Below are positions 36,992 to 46,240 of a stretch of 64,000 bases of DNA, in pieces. The position numbers were made by a program, and so were the translations under genes. Every line of letters starts with the position of its first letter. Positions within the stretch are counted from its first letter, which is position 1. Source of the DNA: Candidatus Thiodiazotropha sp. (ex Monitilora ramsayi). GTDB lineage: Bacteria; Pseudomonadota; Gammaproteobacteria; Chromatiales; Chromatiaceae. The notes under the pieces are model-generated. The model searched no databases. It was not told the DNA's origin and worked only from the letters and a program-made list of their open reading frames with translations. The DNA lies in NCBI GenBank assembly GCA_025655595.1, contig JAHXIO010000005.1, positions 248,001 to 312,000 of the forward strand. Direction: 5' to 3'.

Positions 36992-38884
36992 CTATTTGGC
37001 GTAGCCCATGTCCTGGAGCGAAGACGAGATCTCGTCCAGGATTGCCGGATCATCGATAGTGGCCGGCATCTTCCACTCATCCCCATCGGCAATTTTCACC
37101 ATGGTGCCGCGGAGGATCTTGCCTGAACGGGTCTTGGGCAACCGCTTTACGACAGCGATATGCTTGAAGGCCGCGACCGGACCGATCTGTTCTCTGACCA
37201 GTTTGACCAACTCTTTGCCCAGATCATCGACAGAGCGGTCGACACCTGTTTTGAGGACCACCAATCCCAGAGGAAGCTGGCCTTTCAGGGCATCGGCCAC
37301 GCCGATCACGGCGCACTCGGCCACATCCGCGTGACCGGCCAGCACCTCTTCCATCTGGCCGGTGGAGAGGCGATGGCCGGCCACATTGATGACGTCGTCG
37401 GTACGGCTCATGATCCAAAGGTAGCCGTCTTTGTCTTTGTAACCCGCATCGCCGGTCAGGTAGTAACCGGGGTAGGCGCGCAGATAGGCATCCACGAAGC
37501 GCTGTTCGTTATTCCACAGGGTGGGCAGGCAGGCGGGGGGCAGGGGCTGCTTGATGACGATATCGCCCATCTCACCGGGTTCTTTCTCATTGCCCTGGTC
37601 ATCCAGCACCTGCACGTCGAAACCGACCATGGATACCGTGGGTGAACCCGCTTTTACCGGTAGCTGTTCCACACCCATGGGGTTGGCGGCGATGGCCCAG
37701 CCGGTTTCCGTTTGCCACCAGTGATCGATGACCGGTTTCTCCAGCATGGTCTCGGCCCAGTGCAGGGTGTCCGGGTCGCAGCGCTCGCCGGCGAGATAGA
37801 GGGTATCCATGCAGCTGATGTCGTACTTCGACATATAAGCGCCCTGGGGATCCTCTTTCTTGATGGCGCGAAAGGCGGTGGGAGCGGTGAACAGTACCTT
37901 GACGCTATACTCGCTGATCACCCGCCAGAAAGCACCCGGATCGGGTGTGCCTACCGGTTTGCCCTCATAAATCATGGTGGTGCAGCCTGCCAGGAGCGGG
38001 CCATAGACGATGTAACTGTGGCCTACCACCCAGCCGACATCCGATGCGGCCCAGTAGACGTCACCCGCCTCCACGTTGTAGATATTCTTCATCGACCAGA
38101 GCAGGGCGGCCGCGTGACCCCCGTTGTCCCGCACCACACCTTTGGGCTGACCGGTGGTGCCTGAGGTATAGAGAATATAGAGAGGGTCGGTGGCGGCCAC
38201 GGGCACGCAGGCGGCAGGTTGCGCCTGCCCCATGGCGTCATCCCAATCCAGGTCGCGTCCGGCCTGCAGATCCGCAGCCAGTTGCGGTCGCTGCTTGATG
38301 ACGCATTTTTCCGGTTTGTGCTGCGACAGTTCGATCGCTTCATCCAGCAGCGGCTTGTAGGCCACCAGGCGGTTGGGCTCGATACCGCAGGAGGCGGAGA
38401 GCACCATCTTCGGCTGGCAGTCGTCGATACGTGTGGCCAGCTCTTTGGCGGCAAAGCCGCCGAATACCACGGAGTGGATGGCGCCGATGCGGGCGCAGGC
38501 GAGCATGGCGATGGCCGCTTCGGGGATCATCGGCATGTAGACGATCACGCGATCCCCTCTGCCGACCCCATTGGCGGAGATCACGCCGGCCAGTTTGGCC
38601 ACTTCGTCGCGCAGTTCCTGGTAGGTATAGGTTCGTTTCTGATCCGAAACCGGGCTGTCGTATATCAGCGCCAGGTTGTCGCCGCGTCCGGCGTCCACAT
38701 GACGATCGAGCGCATTGAAACAGGTGTTGAGCTCTCCGCCTGGGAACCAGCGGGGAGAGGGCTTGGCAGTCTCATCCAGCACTTTGTCCCAGGGTTTGTC
38801 CCAGTGGAGGCCCTGGGCGACTTCACCCCAAAATGCTTCCGGATTATCCAGGGAGTGTTGATAGATCTCCGCGTAGCTTGGCAT
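36992..38884 (-). CDS. prpE: Propionyl-CoA synthetase
   Basis: This 630-residue ANL-superfamily ligase activates propionate with ATP and CoA. It has an N-terminal acetyl-CoA-synthetase-type domain (YAEIYQHSLDNPEAFWGEVA). The AMP-binding P-loop is ILYTSGTTGQPKGVV near residue 240, WWQTETGWAIA lies near residue 386, and the catalytic lysine is in TRSGKILRGTM near residue 590. That lysine is a usual target of acetylation control. Length matches PrpE. It has its own promoter region with two predicted GntR operators and is transcribed toward gntR, leaving a 160-bp gap. Confidence 0.95.
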   Translation of the reverse strand: MPSYAEIYQHSLDNPEAFWGEVAQGLHWDKPWDKVLDETAKPSPRWFPGGELNTCFNALDRHVDAGRGDNLALIYDSPVSDQKRTYTYQELRDEVAKLAGVISANGVGRGDRVIVYMPMIPEAAIAMLACARIGAIHSVVFGGFAAKELATRIDDCQPKMVLSASCGIEPNRLVAYKPLLDEAIELSQHKPEKCVIKQRPQLAADLQAGRDLDWDDAMGQAQPAACVPVAATDPLYILYTSGTTGQPKGVVRDNGGHAAALLWSMKNIYNVEAGDVYWAASDVGWVVGHSYIVYGPLLAGCTTMIYEGKPVGTPDPGAFWRVISEYSVKVLFTAPTAFRAIKKEDPQGAYMSKYDISCMDTLYLAGERCDPDTLHWAETMLEKPVIDHWWQTETGWAIAANPMGVEQLPVKAGSPTVSMVGFDVQVLDDQGNEKEPGEMGDIVIKQPLPPACLPTLWNNEQRFVDAYLRAYPGYYLTGDAGYKDKDGYLWIMSRTDDVINVAGHRLSTGQMEEVLAGHADVAECAVIGVADALKGQLPLGLVVLKTGVDRSVDDLGKELVKLVREQIGPVAAFKHIAVVKRLPKTRSGKILRGTMVKIADGDEWKMPATIDDPAILDEISSSLQDMGYAK

Positions 38885-38921
38885 GTTTGAGCTCCTTTGG
38901 TCAGGTCTGCTTGTTTGCCGT

Positions 38922-38933
38922 AAAGTGTCGACA
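38922..38933. promoter_or_regulatory. Predicted GntR operator 3 (upstream of prpE)
   Basis: The sequence AAAGTGTCGACA is identical to operator 1 and lies 37 bp upstream of the prpE start codon. Confidence 0.75.
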
Positions 38934-38987
38934 ATAATTGTGTAATAATGCAGAAGTAGGAATATTTATAGACCAATACTTGCAATG

Positions 38988-39000
38988 TGTCGACACTTTT
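38988..39000. promoter_or_regulatory. Predicted GntR operator 4 (upstream of prpE)
   Basis: The sequence TGTCGACACTTTT is identical to operator 2. Its centre is 62 bp from operator 3, nearly the same spacing as in the gntR promoter. Confidence 0.75.
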
Positions 39001-39186
39001 GCGAAAAAAATTTTCTTGTCTACTTTTTTAAGGTAGATTTTTGCGCAATAGGATGCGGATTGGGGCTGGGAATCTGAACGGCTTCTCGTCAGTGCATCGC
39101 GGATGCCAAGCGCAACTATTTGTTTGAAGTGATTTTTTTAGATCAGGTAAATCTGGGCATGATTCGCAAGCAGTATTTTCTGGCTT

Positions 39187-39210
39187 CAGATCAGGATTTA
39201 TCCTGATCTG
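39187..39210. repeat. Perfect short palindrome
   Basis: CAGATCAGGAT and ATCCTGATCTG flank TT with no mismatch. There is no T tract, so it is not a typical terminator for either neighbour. It may be an operator or a decayed repeat. Confidence 0.7.
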
Positions 39211-39312
39211 ATTTGTGCCATTGAAAATATTGGATAGTGCCGATTTGCGACGGCTTAATCAGGCATTCTGGGGAAATGTAAGGGAGTGTCCATTGGTAAC
39301 CGGGTTCGGAAT

Positions 39313-39373
39313 GGTGGGGCAGGGCCCCGCTCTACGTACTATCGCATTGGGTAGGGTGGGGCCCTGCCCCACC
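39313..39373. repeat. Long palindromic repeat, copy 2
   Basis: The 23-bp arms at 39313-39335 and 39351-39373 have two mismatches. The right arm is identical over 23 bp to the right arm of the copy at 33906-33928. The 15-bp loop differs between copies, as expected of a structure kept for its stem. Confidence 0.9.
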
Positions 39374-39490
39374 AGCATGGTTTAGAAGTCGATTCCAAAT
39401 CTCAGTATGAGCCGAGCCATGCTGAGTGGGCACCATTCGGATGGAACTTTACGCTTAAGATCTTAGGCGCAAGAGCGCGTGGCGCCATAT

Positions 39491-40066
39491 TTAACGAAAC
39501 AGCTGGGAGACCTGTTTGAAATTGGGTTGATTGGCATCCCCCAGCCACTCGAAGACCACCGATTCGCTATTGGTGACCTGCACACCGCCGAGACGCATGC
39601 GCTGTATGGCGTTTTTGCAGTGGAGCGTATGCCGCGAGGCAATGGCATCCTCGACCACGAAGACCTGATAACCCCACTGCTGCAGGCCGGCAGCGGTCTG
39701 CAGGACGCATATATGGGCCTCGAGACCAACGATGATGATCTGCTTGCGTTGTTCGTGTTCCGCCAGTTCCTCTTCGAATCCGGGCGCGGTACAGCAGGAG
39801 AAGGTGAGTTTGTCTTTGGCCTTGGTGTGTGTCGGCAGGTGTTGGGCAATGTCAGGCAGGGTTGTGCCCAGGCCTTTGCCGTAGTGCTCGGAGAGAATGA
39901 CAGGGACATCAAGCAGGCTCGCTGCCTGGCTTAGCCGATTGATATTGGAGACCATCAGGTCACGCTCCGGTTTCGGCATGGCCCGGGCAAGCTTCTCCTG
40001 GACGTTGATAATCAGTAACTGACTGCTGCCCGCATGGGTCAGGGGCAGGCTGTTTTTGTTGCTCAT
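39491..40066 (-). CDS. Isochorismatase-family cysteine hydrolase, catalytic Asp replaced
   Basis: This 191-residue protein has the isochorismatase-like fold: LLIINVQEKLARAM at the start, a Lys in KDKLTFSC (Lys86) and the nucleophile Cys120 in VGLEAHICVLQTA. The usual Asp of the Asp-Lys-Cys triad is Asn21 here (codon AAC at 40006-40004), so activity may be changed or lost. The short length and sequence resemble the YcaC-like hydrolases of unknown substrate. It is oriented the same way as the PCMT gene 58 bp upstream and may be co-transcribed with it. Confidence 0.85.
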   Translation of the reverse strand: MSNKNSLPLTHAGSSQLLIINVQEKLARAMPKPERDLMVSNINRLSQAASLLDVPVILSEHYGKGLGTTLPDIAQHLPTHTKAKDKLTFSCCTAPGFEEELAEHEQRKQIIIVGLEAHICVLQTAAGLQQWGYQVFVVEDAIASRHTLHCKNAIQRMRLGGVQVTNSESVVFEWLGDANQPNFKQVSQLFR

Positions 40067-40124
40067 GATCTTCCTCCGTTATTCGCTGGGCTGCGTGCGG
40101 TCGATCAGAAGGCAGCGTCAGCGA

Positions 40125-40793
40125 TCAGAATTCGAACCGTCTGGGGGGCTCAGCATTAGTGAGCGCCGTGAGATCGGTTTCGAAGATTGCCTCCTCACTG
40201 AAAATTCGTTCATCATGCCGGGTGATCAGCATCGCCTGCATCGCGGGGGCGGTACCGATGACGATGAAGAGCCGTCCGCCGATCTTGAGCTGCTGGCGAA
40301 AGATCTCCGCCTGCTCGGAGGTCGCTACCGAACCGGTGACGGCGATGGCGTCAAAGGGACCTTCTTCAAGCGGTCCGGTAAGGACATCGCCGGTCTTGAG
40401 CAGGACATTGCTGATCCCCTGTTGGTCGAGTATCTGCGCGGCAGTTTCAGAAAATGCCTGGTCGATATCGATGGAAACCACCCTTTGAGTGAGCTTTGCC
40501 ATGCAGGCGGTCAGATAGCCGCTGCCGGTGCCCACTTCCAGAACCTGGTCGGTCGGTTGCAGATCCAGGGCCTGCATCAGTCTCGCCTCGATGCGGGGGA
40601 ACATCATCATCTGACCCTGGCCGAGGGGGACCTCGATATCGGCATAAGCCAGGTCCCGGTAAGCTTCTGGCACGAAGGCATCTCTCGGCAGCGTCTCCAT
40701 CATGGAGAGGACGCGGGAATCGATCACTTCCCAGGGGCGAATCTGCTGATTCACCATGTTGAAGCGGGCCTTTTCTACGCTCTGTGCCATCAT
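40125..40793 (-). CDS. Protein-L-isoaspartate O-methyltransferase-like protein
   Basis: This 222-residue SAM-dependent methyltransferase resembles PCMT, which repairs isoaspartyl damage in proteins. It begins with the family helix EKARFNMVNQQIRPW. The SAM motif VLEVGTGSGYLTACMAKL is near residue 82, and FDAIAVTGSVATSE replaces the usual F-D-xI-xVTAA-x-x segment. The protein is of the shorter cytoplasmic subgroup often called PCMT-like rather than canonical Pcm. I chose ATG at 40793 (ATG at 40790 is next to it). True repair activity is not certain. Confidence 0.82.
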   Translation of the reverse strand: MMAQSVEKARFNMVNQQIRPWEVIDSRVLSMMETLPRDAFVPEAYRDLAYADIEVPLGQGQMMMFPRIEARLMQALDLQPTDQVLEVGTGSGYLTACMAKLTQRVVSIDIDQAFSETAAQILDQQGISNVLLKTGDVLTGPLEEGPFDAIAVTGSVATSEQAEIFRQQLKIGGRLFIVIGTAPAMQAMLITRHDERIFSEEAIFETDLTALTNAEPPRRFEF

Positions 40794-40983
40794 GTGAAAT
40801 ATCCTGACATATCTTGTGGTTTTAATGCGGCAGACGATTAGACTACGGTTTTTAGCCTCGTTGGGCAAGATGCCGTGGGGGTATGAGTGGCGGGTACAGA
40901 TTCCCTGATATTCATCAGACTATCTAACACGGATGAGTCATTGCAATGGTTTGGCCCTCATTTATACTGTCGGAATTCCATGT

Positions 40984-43004
<2,021 letters not shown>

Positions 43005-43063
43005 TTGTTGAATTGGGGAGTGCAACTTACCGCACCTCTTGCTGGATCTCCCTACACCCTGTC

Positions 43064-43146
43064 CCTCTCCGAGGGAGAGGAGGGGAAGTCGTTGCAAGCA
43101 AAGCGAGCACCGAAATTCAACATTCAGAATTCTCAATTCAGAATTA
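43064..43146. repeat. Small hairpin and AATTC-rich repeat after thiC
   Basis: A 7-bp stem (CCTCTCC-GAG-GGAGAGG, 43064-43080) without a T tract is followed at 43113-43146 by repeated ATTCA/GAATT words. A similar word run lies at 36061-36092, between prpB and gntR. Both look like dispersed intergenic filler repeats. Confidence 0.5.
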
Positions 43147-43153
43147 ATCTTTT

Positions 43154-43846
43154 GTGATTCGTCTTGACCGTTTCCTCAGTAACGCCACCACCTTGAGCCG
43201 CTCCCAGGCACAACGGATGATCCGCGCCGGGCGGGTCTGTGTAGGGGGAGCAGAAGTAAAGCAGGCGGCTACCCTTATTCCCCTTACCTCTGAGGTGGTG
43301 CTGGACGGTGAACGGATCGAGCCTCCGCTGCCGCGCTATCTGATGCTGCATAAGCCGCGGGGTGTGGTCTGCGCCACGGAGGACCCCACTCACCGTACCG
43401 CAATCGATCTTCTGGGCCTGCCAAGCCCGGCCGGGCTCCATTTCGCCGGACGCCTGGATATAGACGCTACAGGGCTGGTGCTGATCACTGACGATGGTCA
43501 GTGGTCGCACCGGATCGTCTCTCCCGGCAGTCATTGCGCCAAACGTTATCGAGTCTGGTTGGCGGATCCGCTGACGGATCGACATCTGATGCAGCTTATG
43601 GGTGGCGTGGTGTTGCGGGGAGAAAAGCGACCTACCCGCCCAGCCGAAGCTGAGCGTCTGTCCGACAGGGAGTGTCTGCTGACGATCAGTGAGGGCCGCT
43701 ACCATCAGGTCAAGCGTATGTTTGCAGCGCTGGGCAACCGGGTGATCAGACTGCATCGTGAGTCGATCGGACCCCTCTCGCTGGATGCCGAACTGGGGGC
43801 CGGCAGCTTTCGGCCCCTGACATCCGATGAGGTTGCTTTTTTCTAA
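43154..43846 (+). CDS. rsuA: 16S rRNA pseudouridine synthase (RsuA-type)
   Basis: This 230-residue enzyme is predicted to make pseudouridine 516 in 16S rRNA. It has an N-terminal S4 RNA-binding domain (MIRLDRFLSNATTLSRSQAQ). The catalytic Asp lies in HFAGRLDIDATGLVLITDDG near residue 100, and EGRYHQVKRMFAALGNRV lies near the C-terminus. Length equals E. coli RsuA (231), which favours it over RluB or RluE. The start is GTG at 43154. It stands alone between thiC and the GGDEF-EAL gene. Confidence 0.87.
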   Translation: MIRLDRFLSNATTLSRSQAQRMIRAGRVCVGGAEVKQAATLIPLTSEVVLDGERIEPPLPRYLMLHKPRGVVCATEDPTHRTAIDLLGLPSPAGLHFAGRLDIDATGLVLITDDGQWSHRIVSPGSHCAKRYRVWLADPLTDRHLMQLMGGVVLRGEKRPTRPAEAERLSDRECLLTISEGRYHQVKRMFAALGNRVIRLHRESIGPLSLDAELGAGSFRPLTSDEVAFF

Positions 43847-44103
43847 GTGTCTCAACTTCTTGAGTGGACTAGTCGGGGCTAAAGTTATCCTATACACCGG
43901 CCGATGAAACTTTGGAGCGTGCCACGGAGGTCTTGGCGGGTAGCTGAGCGTGCTGAAAAAAACCGGACGGTTCCTGGTCAGTCAAACGATTGACCGATCA
44001 GTGGATCGAATTGGATCTAAGTCCAGGAGAAACCGGTAGTGTTCAAATAACAACGTTTTATTATTTTTTTCTAACTCATCTGGTGGGTCGCAAGGGGAGC
44101 TCA

Positions 44104-46227
44104 ATGGCGCAGGAGAGGATTTCGGCTGAAGCCTTTCATCCTGACCAGTTTTCCAAGTCGGATTATGCGCAGTTGGTCGAGGTGATCGAGGCCTGTGACG
44201 TCGGGCTCTGCATACTCGATCAGCAGTTGCGGGTCCTGGCTTGGAACCGCCGACTTACCGAGATCGTCGGTAAGGAGTCCGGGACGGTACTGGGGAGATC
44301 CATTGAGCGCATTCTACCGGCCTTGGGAACTCCTCAATTCGCAAAACTCGTCAACACCGTTTCTCAGCCTGCTGATGAATATGAGACGACAATAACACCT
44401 GGCGCCAGTGGGACAAGGCACCACTTTCGGGGGGATGATGATCGCCTCAAGCGAGCCAGCGTCAGGCCGCTGGTAATGCATCCGGGGTGTTGTCTGGTTC
44501 AGATCTCCGATGTGGGTCAGGAGCCGTCCTTGCCGGAACAGTCTGAGAACGGCCTGATCGCCGAGCAGCGCTCCCTTGCCATGCTCTCCTCAGTGGAAGA
44601 TGCGGTGATCCTGCTCGATGCTGAGGGTTGTATTGAATTTGCCAACCTCGCGGCCGAGGGTATGACGGGACATCAGAATCGGGATATTGCCGGTCGTCCT
44701 CTGCAAGAGATCTATCAGGTGTTCGATGAATCCAGCGACGCACGGGTGAGGCTGTCTTTTGAGGAGATCGTCGGTATCGACAACCGAATCCTGCTGATGA
44801 TGCATAGGGAGGGACTTACCTTCCCGATTGAGCAATCGATCTCCCGTCTCAAAGACGAGCAGGGCAGGGATGTGGGTACGGTTCTCGTCTTCAAGGATGT
44901 CAGTCAATCACGAAAACTGGCAGCGCAGTTGAACTGGCAGGCAAGCCACGATCCGATCACCCGCCTGTATAACCGAACCGAGTTCGACCGCAGGCTCTCC
45001 CAACTGCTGGAGGAGGCCGAGGTGGAAGGCACCAAGCACTGCCTGCTCTATCTCGATATTGACCGGTTTAAAGTGGTGAACGATACCTGCGGTCATGTGG
45101 CGGGGGACGAACTGTTGCGACAGGTCGGTTCGATCATCAAGCATGCCATTCGCAGCAGTGACCTGTTGGCAAGAGTCGGCGGTGATGAGTTTGCGATCCT
45201 CTTAAGTAATTGCGCCTTGGATGTTGCACTTCGGATCGCCGATGCGATCAGATTGGAGTTCCAGCGCTTCCGTTTTGCCTGGGAGGATAAGACCTTCTCC
45301 CAGAGCGTGAGTATCGGGTTGGTCAGCATCGACAGTGCAAGCGAGGGATTGCAGCAGGTGCTCAGTTTTGCCGATACCGCCTGTTACGCCGCCAAGGAGG
45401 CGGGCCGGGACCAGGTCCACGTCTATCATCCTGAAAAAAGCATGGCGGCGGTCCGCCATGGCGAGGCCCAGTGGGTGACACGGATCCGCAGTGCCTTGGA
45501 GCAGGATCGGTTTACCCTCTTTGTACAGCCAATCCTTGGATTGGATGAAAAGCATAACGTTACGCAGCACTATGAAGTATTGATCCGAATGATCGACGAG
45601 TCGGGTGATCTCATTCCGCCCGGTGCTTTTATACCGGCCGCGGAGCGCTATGATCTCATGCCGTCGATCGATCGCTGGGTTATAGGCCACCTCATCGACC
45701 GTATGGTCGAAAACGGCAGCTGTGATGGAGACAAGTTGCGCATGTTCGTCAATCTGTCGGGTCACTCTCTCTGCGATGAACAGACACTGCAGATGATTCT
45801 CGACCGAATCCGTCACCATGATCTGCCGGATGGTCTGCTCTGTTTCGAAGTGACGGAAACCGCGGCGATCTCCAACCTCTCCTCCGCCAAACGGTTCATG
45901 CAGGCTCTCAAGCGTTTCGGTTGTGAGTTTGCGCTGGATGATTTTGGCAGTGGACTCTCCTCGTTCGGTTACCTGAAGCATCTGCCGGTGGAGTACCTGA
46001 AGATCGACGGCAGTTTCGTCAAGGATATGATCGACGACAGAATCGACGAGTCGATGGTGGATGCCATCAACCGTATCGGCCATATCATGGAATTGGAAAC
46101 GATTGCGGAGTGTGTCGAAAGTGAGGATATTTTACAGAGGCTGATTGGCATGGGTGTCGATTTCGCCCAAGGCTATGGCATCCGACACCCTTTCCCGCTG
46201 GCTGAGATGTTCGAGGAGAACAGCTGA
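44104..46227 (+). CDS. PAS-GGDEF-EAL cyclic-di-GMP signalling protein
   Basis: This 707-residue cytoplasmic protein makes or breaks cyclic-di-GMP. PAS-type sensory regions (about residues 15-120 and 150-270) precede a GGDEF domain with intact RVGGDEFAILL near residue 358. The EAL domain follows, with HYEVLIRM (EVL in place of EAL), FEVTETAAI, LDDFGSGLSSFGYL and LKIDGSFV, so its metal and substrate residues look complete. Both activities are possible. I chose ATG at 44104, preceded by AAGGGGAG. It is a single gene, convergent with rapA. The sensed signal is unknown. Confidence 0.92.
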   Translation: MAQERISAEAFHPDQFSKSDYAQLVEVIEACDVGLCILDQQLRVLAWNRRLTEIVGKESGTVLGRSIERILPALGTPQFAKLVNTVSQPADEYETTITPGASGTRHHFRGDDDRLKRASVRPLVMHPGCCLVQISDVGQEPSLPEQSENGLIAEQRSLAMLSSVEDAVILLDAEGCIEFANLAAEGMTGHQNRDIAGRPLQEIYQVFDESSDARVRLSFEEIVGIDNRILLMMHREGLTFPIEQSISRLKDEQGRDVGTVLVFKDVSQSRKLAAQLNWQASHDPITRLYNRTEFDRRLSQLLEEAEVEGTKHCLLYLDIDRFKVVNDTCGHVAGDELLRQVGSIIKHAIRSSDLLARVGGDEFAILLSNCALDVALRIADAIRLEFQRFRFAWEDKTFSQSVSIGLVSIDSASEGLQQVLSFADTACYAAKEAGRDQVHVYHPEKSMAAVRHGEAQWVTRIRSALEQDRFTLFVQPILGLDEKHNVTQHYEVLIRMIDESGDLIPPGAFIPAAERYDLMPSIDRWVIGHLIDRMVENGSCDGDKLRMFVNLSGHSLCDEQTLQMILDRIRHHDLPDGLLCFEVTETAAISNLSSAKRFMQALKRFGCEFALDDFGSGLSSFGYLKHLPVEYLKIDGSFVKDMIDDRIDESMVDAINRIGHIMELETIAECVESEDILQRLIGMGVDFAQGYGIRHPFPLAEMFEENS

Positions 46228-46240
46228 GGGGGCTTTACTT

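Larger units (their letters stand above)
39001..39490. other. Non-coding stretch with palindromes between prpE and the isochorismatase-like gene
   Basis: No gene is supported here. It holds a perfect 11-bp-arm palindrome at 39187-39210, a related half-word AGATCAGG near 39139-39147, and the second long palindromic repeat at 39313-39373. Confidence 0.6.
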
